Translations under genes and position numbers: made by a program
In this document: positions 3,824 to 6,028 of the stretch, one piece after another
Numbering within the stretch: position 1 is the stretch's first letter
How the letters are laid out: each line of letters opens with the position of its first letter
Source: Chloroflexota bacterium
GTDB taxonomy: Bacteria; Chloroflexota; Anaerolineae; B4-G1
Assembly: GCA_024232355.1 (NCBI GenBank)
Contig: JAAEPW010001094.1
Location: 1 to 6,028 of the forward strand
DNA length: 6,028 nucleotides
Reading direction: 5' to 3'
The notes under the pieces: model-generated
Told to the model about the DNA's origin: nothing
Seen by the model: only the letters and a program-made list of their open reading frames with translations
Databases searched by the model: none

Positions 3824-6028
3824 TTAGAAATCAGGTTCCGGGACGAATGGCAGGTTGCTCGCCGATAGAGCCGCACGCACATTACCCAAAAACTGTTCTG
3901 TCAAAGACACATCCGTGGCACTGACACTGGCCGTCGAGTAGAACGGCCCTGCGATATTGTTATACTCTCCGCCGCTGATCTCGTGCTTTTCCAACACCGC
4001 GCCATAGGTGGTGCTCTCATCATACGCGTCCACCTGCGCGTAAACGGGCGTGCCAGGGGCCAACGACTCGCCAAACTCGCTGATGCTCGGCGCGTAGGAA
4101 GCGTCTCCATAGGTCAGTGTGATCGCCTGGCCTGGGTTCATAGGCAAGGTCGTGGAGTAAACGCCCCAGAACATTCCCTCGTCACACCCATCCTCACACA
4201 ACTCGTACCAGAGTTGGTTGACGGCGGTAGGCGCATAATCAGGATCGATGTAGACCTCGATCCAGAATTCGTCCGTTGCCTCTACAGGGGCATCGCCGTC
4301 GTTCCTGATGACGACCTGCACATTGTCGGTGGTGGCAGTGACGTCCACGACGACCAGGTCGGGCGCGAGGACTGGAACCTCATAGTTGCGCATCATCAAT
4401 GGCATATAGATACGGAACGTGTCCTCACGAACGACCCAGTAGAACATCACGCTGGCAGGCAACTGGCTGTCCGTCACCTGGACGGTCACCGAGTAGGTTC
4501 CCAAAGCGCCTTGGGGGATGGTTCCGCTGATCTCACCCGTGGCCGGGTTGATCGAAAGGCCCGGCGGCAACCCCGTGGCGCTGTACGCCAACGTATCGTT
4601 TTCTGGATCGCTGGCCTGGATCTGGAGAGACACTGTCGCTTCCTCGACACTGGTTTGCTGGCCGGGGTTCACCACGCCGGGCGGATCGTTCACCGCCGTC
4701 ACGGTGATGGCGACCGTCGCCACGTTCGAGTCGTTGAATCCATCGCTGGCGTGGTAGCTAAAGCTGTCCGTACCGTCAAAGTTCAACGTCGGCGTGTAGG
4801 TAAAAGAGCCATCCGCGTTCAGCGCCAACGTGCCATTGCTTGGCCCAGCGTCGAGCACAGCCGCCAGGGTATCGCCGTCCAGGTCAGTGTCGTTGGTCAG
4901 CACACCCGAAGCGGCGACCGTCAATACCGTATCCTCGGCAGTGGTGTAGACGTCGTCCACGGCCACGGGCGAAGCGTCGTCGTCCACGATCGTGCCCAGC
5001 CCCTCCGCGTCCGCCAGGATAGCATTGACCGGGCTGCTCAACGTCACCGTAAAGGTCTCGTCCATCTCGTCCAGCGCGTCGTCGCTGATGTTGATCGCAA
5101 CCGTGGTCGAGATGTCGCCCATGGGGATACTCGCCGTGCCGCTGCGCGCTTCGTAATCGCTCCCGGCGGTCGCCGTGCCATCGCCGGTGGCATAGTTTAC
5201 GTCAACGTCCGCTCCGCCCACCTTGGACAGCGTGATCTCAAAGACCGCCGTGCCGTCCGTCTCGTCCACCGTCACGTCGTTGATGCTGAGGGCTGGCGGG
5301 CCGTCGTCGTCGATGATCGTGCCCTCGCCCTCACCGTCGCCGATGGTGGCGTTGATCGGGCTGCCCAGGCGTACGTAAAAGCTCTCCAACCCCTCGTTCA
5401 ACCCGTCGTCGTTGATGGTGACGACGACGTTGCCCGTGGTATCCCCGGCGGAGATGTTCATAGTTTGCGTGGCGATGGCGCTATAGTCGTCGGGCGCTGT
5501 CGCCGTGCCGTCGCGGGTGGCATAGTCCACGGCTACGTCGAAAGTACTTGCCGCGCTCAACGTCACCGTAAAGGTCGCCGTACCGCCCGTCTCGTTCACC
5601 GTCTCGTCGTCGATGGAGAGCGTGGGCGTGGGATCGTTGTCCGTGATCGTGCCGATGCCCTCACCGTCGGCGATGGTGGCGTTTGCGGGATTGCTCAAGG
5701 TGATGGTATAGGTCTCGCTGTTCTCATCCAGCGTGTCGTTGTTGATGGGGACGATGACGTTGCCCGTCAGGCTGCCCGCCGTGACGGTCAACCGATCGCT
5801 GGCGGTGGTGTAATCCTCGCCCGCTACCGCCGTGCCGTCGCTACTAACATAATCCACACCCACCTCCGAAGCGGACGCATTCGACAGCGTGACTGTAAAG
5901 ACCGCTGTGCCCGCGCCCTCGTCCACCGTCACGTTGTTGATAGTCAGGATGGGCGGGCTTTCGTTGTCGATGATGGTTCCCTCGCCCTCGCCCTCGGCGA
6001 TGGTCGCGTTGGCCGGATTGCCCAGGCG
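3824..6028 (-). CDS. Large secreted/surface Calx-beta, Ig-like and CARDB-like mosaic protein, 5' end outside window
   Basis: The frame is open to the right edge, giving 734 residues; the true start and signal peptide lie beyond base 6028. In residues from the edge: the tail of one Calx-beta repeat (1-27), three full Calx-beta repeats (about 28-136, 137-246, 247-352), a tandem-95/cadherin-like module from SPVAVDDVYTTAEDT to TAVNDPP (353-450), a putative Ig module with GLPPGLSINPATGEISGTIP (about 451-521), the motif FRIYMPLMMRNY (538-549), and a CARDB-like region from APDLVVVDV (about 555-700). Each Calx-beta unit has a DGTAxAxxDY loop and ends in an acidic DNDP/DDD turn, typical of calcium-binding extracellular adhesion modules. 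No LPXTG motif, C-terminal membrane helix or catalytic domain is seen. A GTG at 5932 falls inside a repeat and is not the start. It is likely cell-surface or secreted, with an adhesive or structural role. The downstream neighbour is also exported. Confidence 0.85.
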   Translation of the reverse strand, partial: RLGNPANATIAEGEGEGTIIDNESPPILTINNVTVDEGAGTAVFTVTLSNASASEVGVDYVSSDGTAVAGEDYTTASDRLTVTAGSLTGNVIVPINNDTLDENSETYTITLSNPANATIADGEGIGTITDNDPTPTLSIDDETVNETGGTATFTVTLSAASTFDVAVDYATRDGTATAPDDYSAIATQTMNISAGDTTGNVVVTINDDGLNEGLESFYVRLGSPINATIGDGEGEGTIIDDDGPPALSINDVTVDETDGTAVFEITLSKVGGADVDVNYATGDGTATAGSDYEARSGTASIPMGDISTTVAINISDDALDEMDETFTVTLSSPVNAILADAEGLGTIVDDDASPVAVDDVYTTAEDTVLTVAASGVLTNDTDLDGDTLAAVLDAGPSNGTLALNADGSFTYTPTLNFDGTDSFSYHASDGFNDSNVATVAITVTAVNDPPGVVNPGQQTSVEEATVSLQIQASDPENDTLAYSATGLPPGLSINPATGEISGTIPQGALGTYSVTVQVTDSQLPASVMFYWVVREDTFRIYMPLMMRNYEVPVLAPDLVVVDVTATTDNVQVVIRNDGDAPVEATDEFWIEVYIDPDYAPTAVNQLWYELCEDGCDEGMFWGVYSTTLPMNPGQAITLTYGDASYAPSISEFGESLAPGTPVYAQVDAYDESTTYGAVLEKHEISGGEYNNIAGPFYSTASVSATDVSLTEQFLGNVRAALSASNLPFVPEPDF
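4973..6028 (-). repeat. Tandem Calx-beta coding repeats
   Basis: Units of about 107-110 codons occupy 5621-5947, 5291-5620 and 4973-5290, and the end of a fourth is at 5948-6028. They share the LTINNVTVDE-like start, the DGTAxAxxDY loop and the NPANATIADGEG-like end. The end of the edge unit and those of the next two are closely alike in DNA as well as protein, which suggests expansion by duplication. More units probably lie beyond the right edge. Confidence 0.85.

Noticed and set aside
4840..5022. Plus-strand Arg/Pro-rich frame antisense to the Calx-beta gene
   Set aside because: A typical reverse-strand shadow of acidic, Gly/Asp-rich codons in a GC-rich gene.

Overview
The window looks like a piece of a bacterial chromosome, most probably from the Chloroflexota (Anaerolineae or a related class). 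That is an inference from protein style: a secreted mosaic of Calx-beta and Ig-like domains with an internal IYMPLMMRNY-type motif, a secreted protein with a Pro/Thr-rich linker, and a zinc-ribbon plus FHA protein. No rRNA, tRNA or CRISPR array is visible.

Layout. Bases 1-461 (minus) hold a decayed gene that begins with a helix-turn-helix region and looks like a transposase. It keeps a strong ribosome-binding site and a plausible promoter, but two in-frame TGA codons interrupt it and it runs off the left edge. Bases 462-704 are a divergent promoter region. At 705-1907 (plus) lies a U32-family protein with two groups of cysteines. It converges on a zinc-ribbon/FHA protein at 1986-2564 (minus), and a bidirectional hairpin terminator at 1927-1964 separates the two. 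Upstream of the FHA gene is a very short same-strand reading frame (2597-2671, possibly to 2719) that looks like a small peptide or a gene remnant, preceded by two perfect TATAAT hexamers.

Bases 2723-3222 carry no convincing gene. Within them is a 161-bp MITE-like element (2888-3048). It has 13-bp terminal inverted repeats (12 of 13 matching) and is flanked by an exact 12-bp direct repeat, the signature of transposition. Two overlapping frames that seem open here run across this insertion and are probably accidental.

Bases 3223-6028 (minus) encode two secreted proteins in tandem. The upstream one is large: at least 734 residues, 5' end outside the window, with Calx-beta repeats, a tandem-95/cadherin-like module, a putative Ig module and a CARDB-like C-terminal part. 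The downstream one is a 175-residue protein with a signal peptide and a proline-rich linker. They are 73 bases apart with a perfect 10-bp-stem hairpin between them, which suggests one transcription unit with different expression of the two genes.

The clearest items not covered by an ordinary gene list are the MITE-like insertion and the stop-interrupted transposase-like gene. I found no convincing new multi-gene system; the U32 protein with its extra C-terminal cysteine group is the most functionally open gene.
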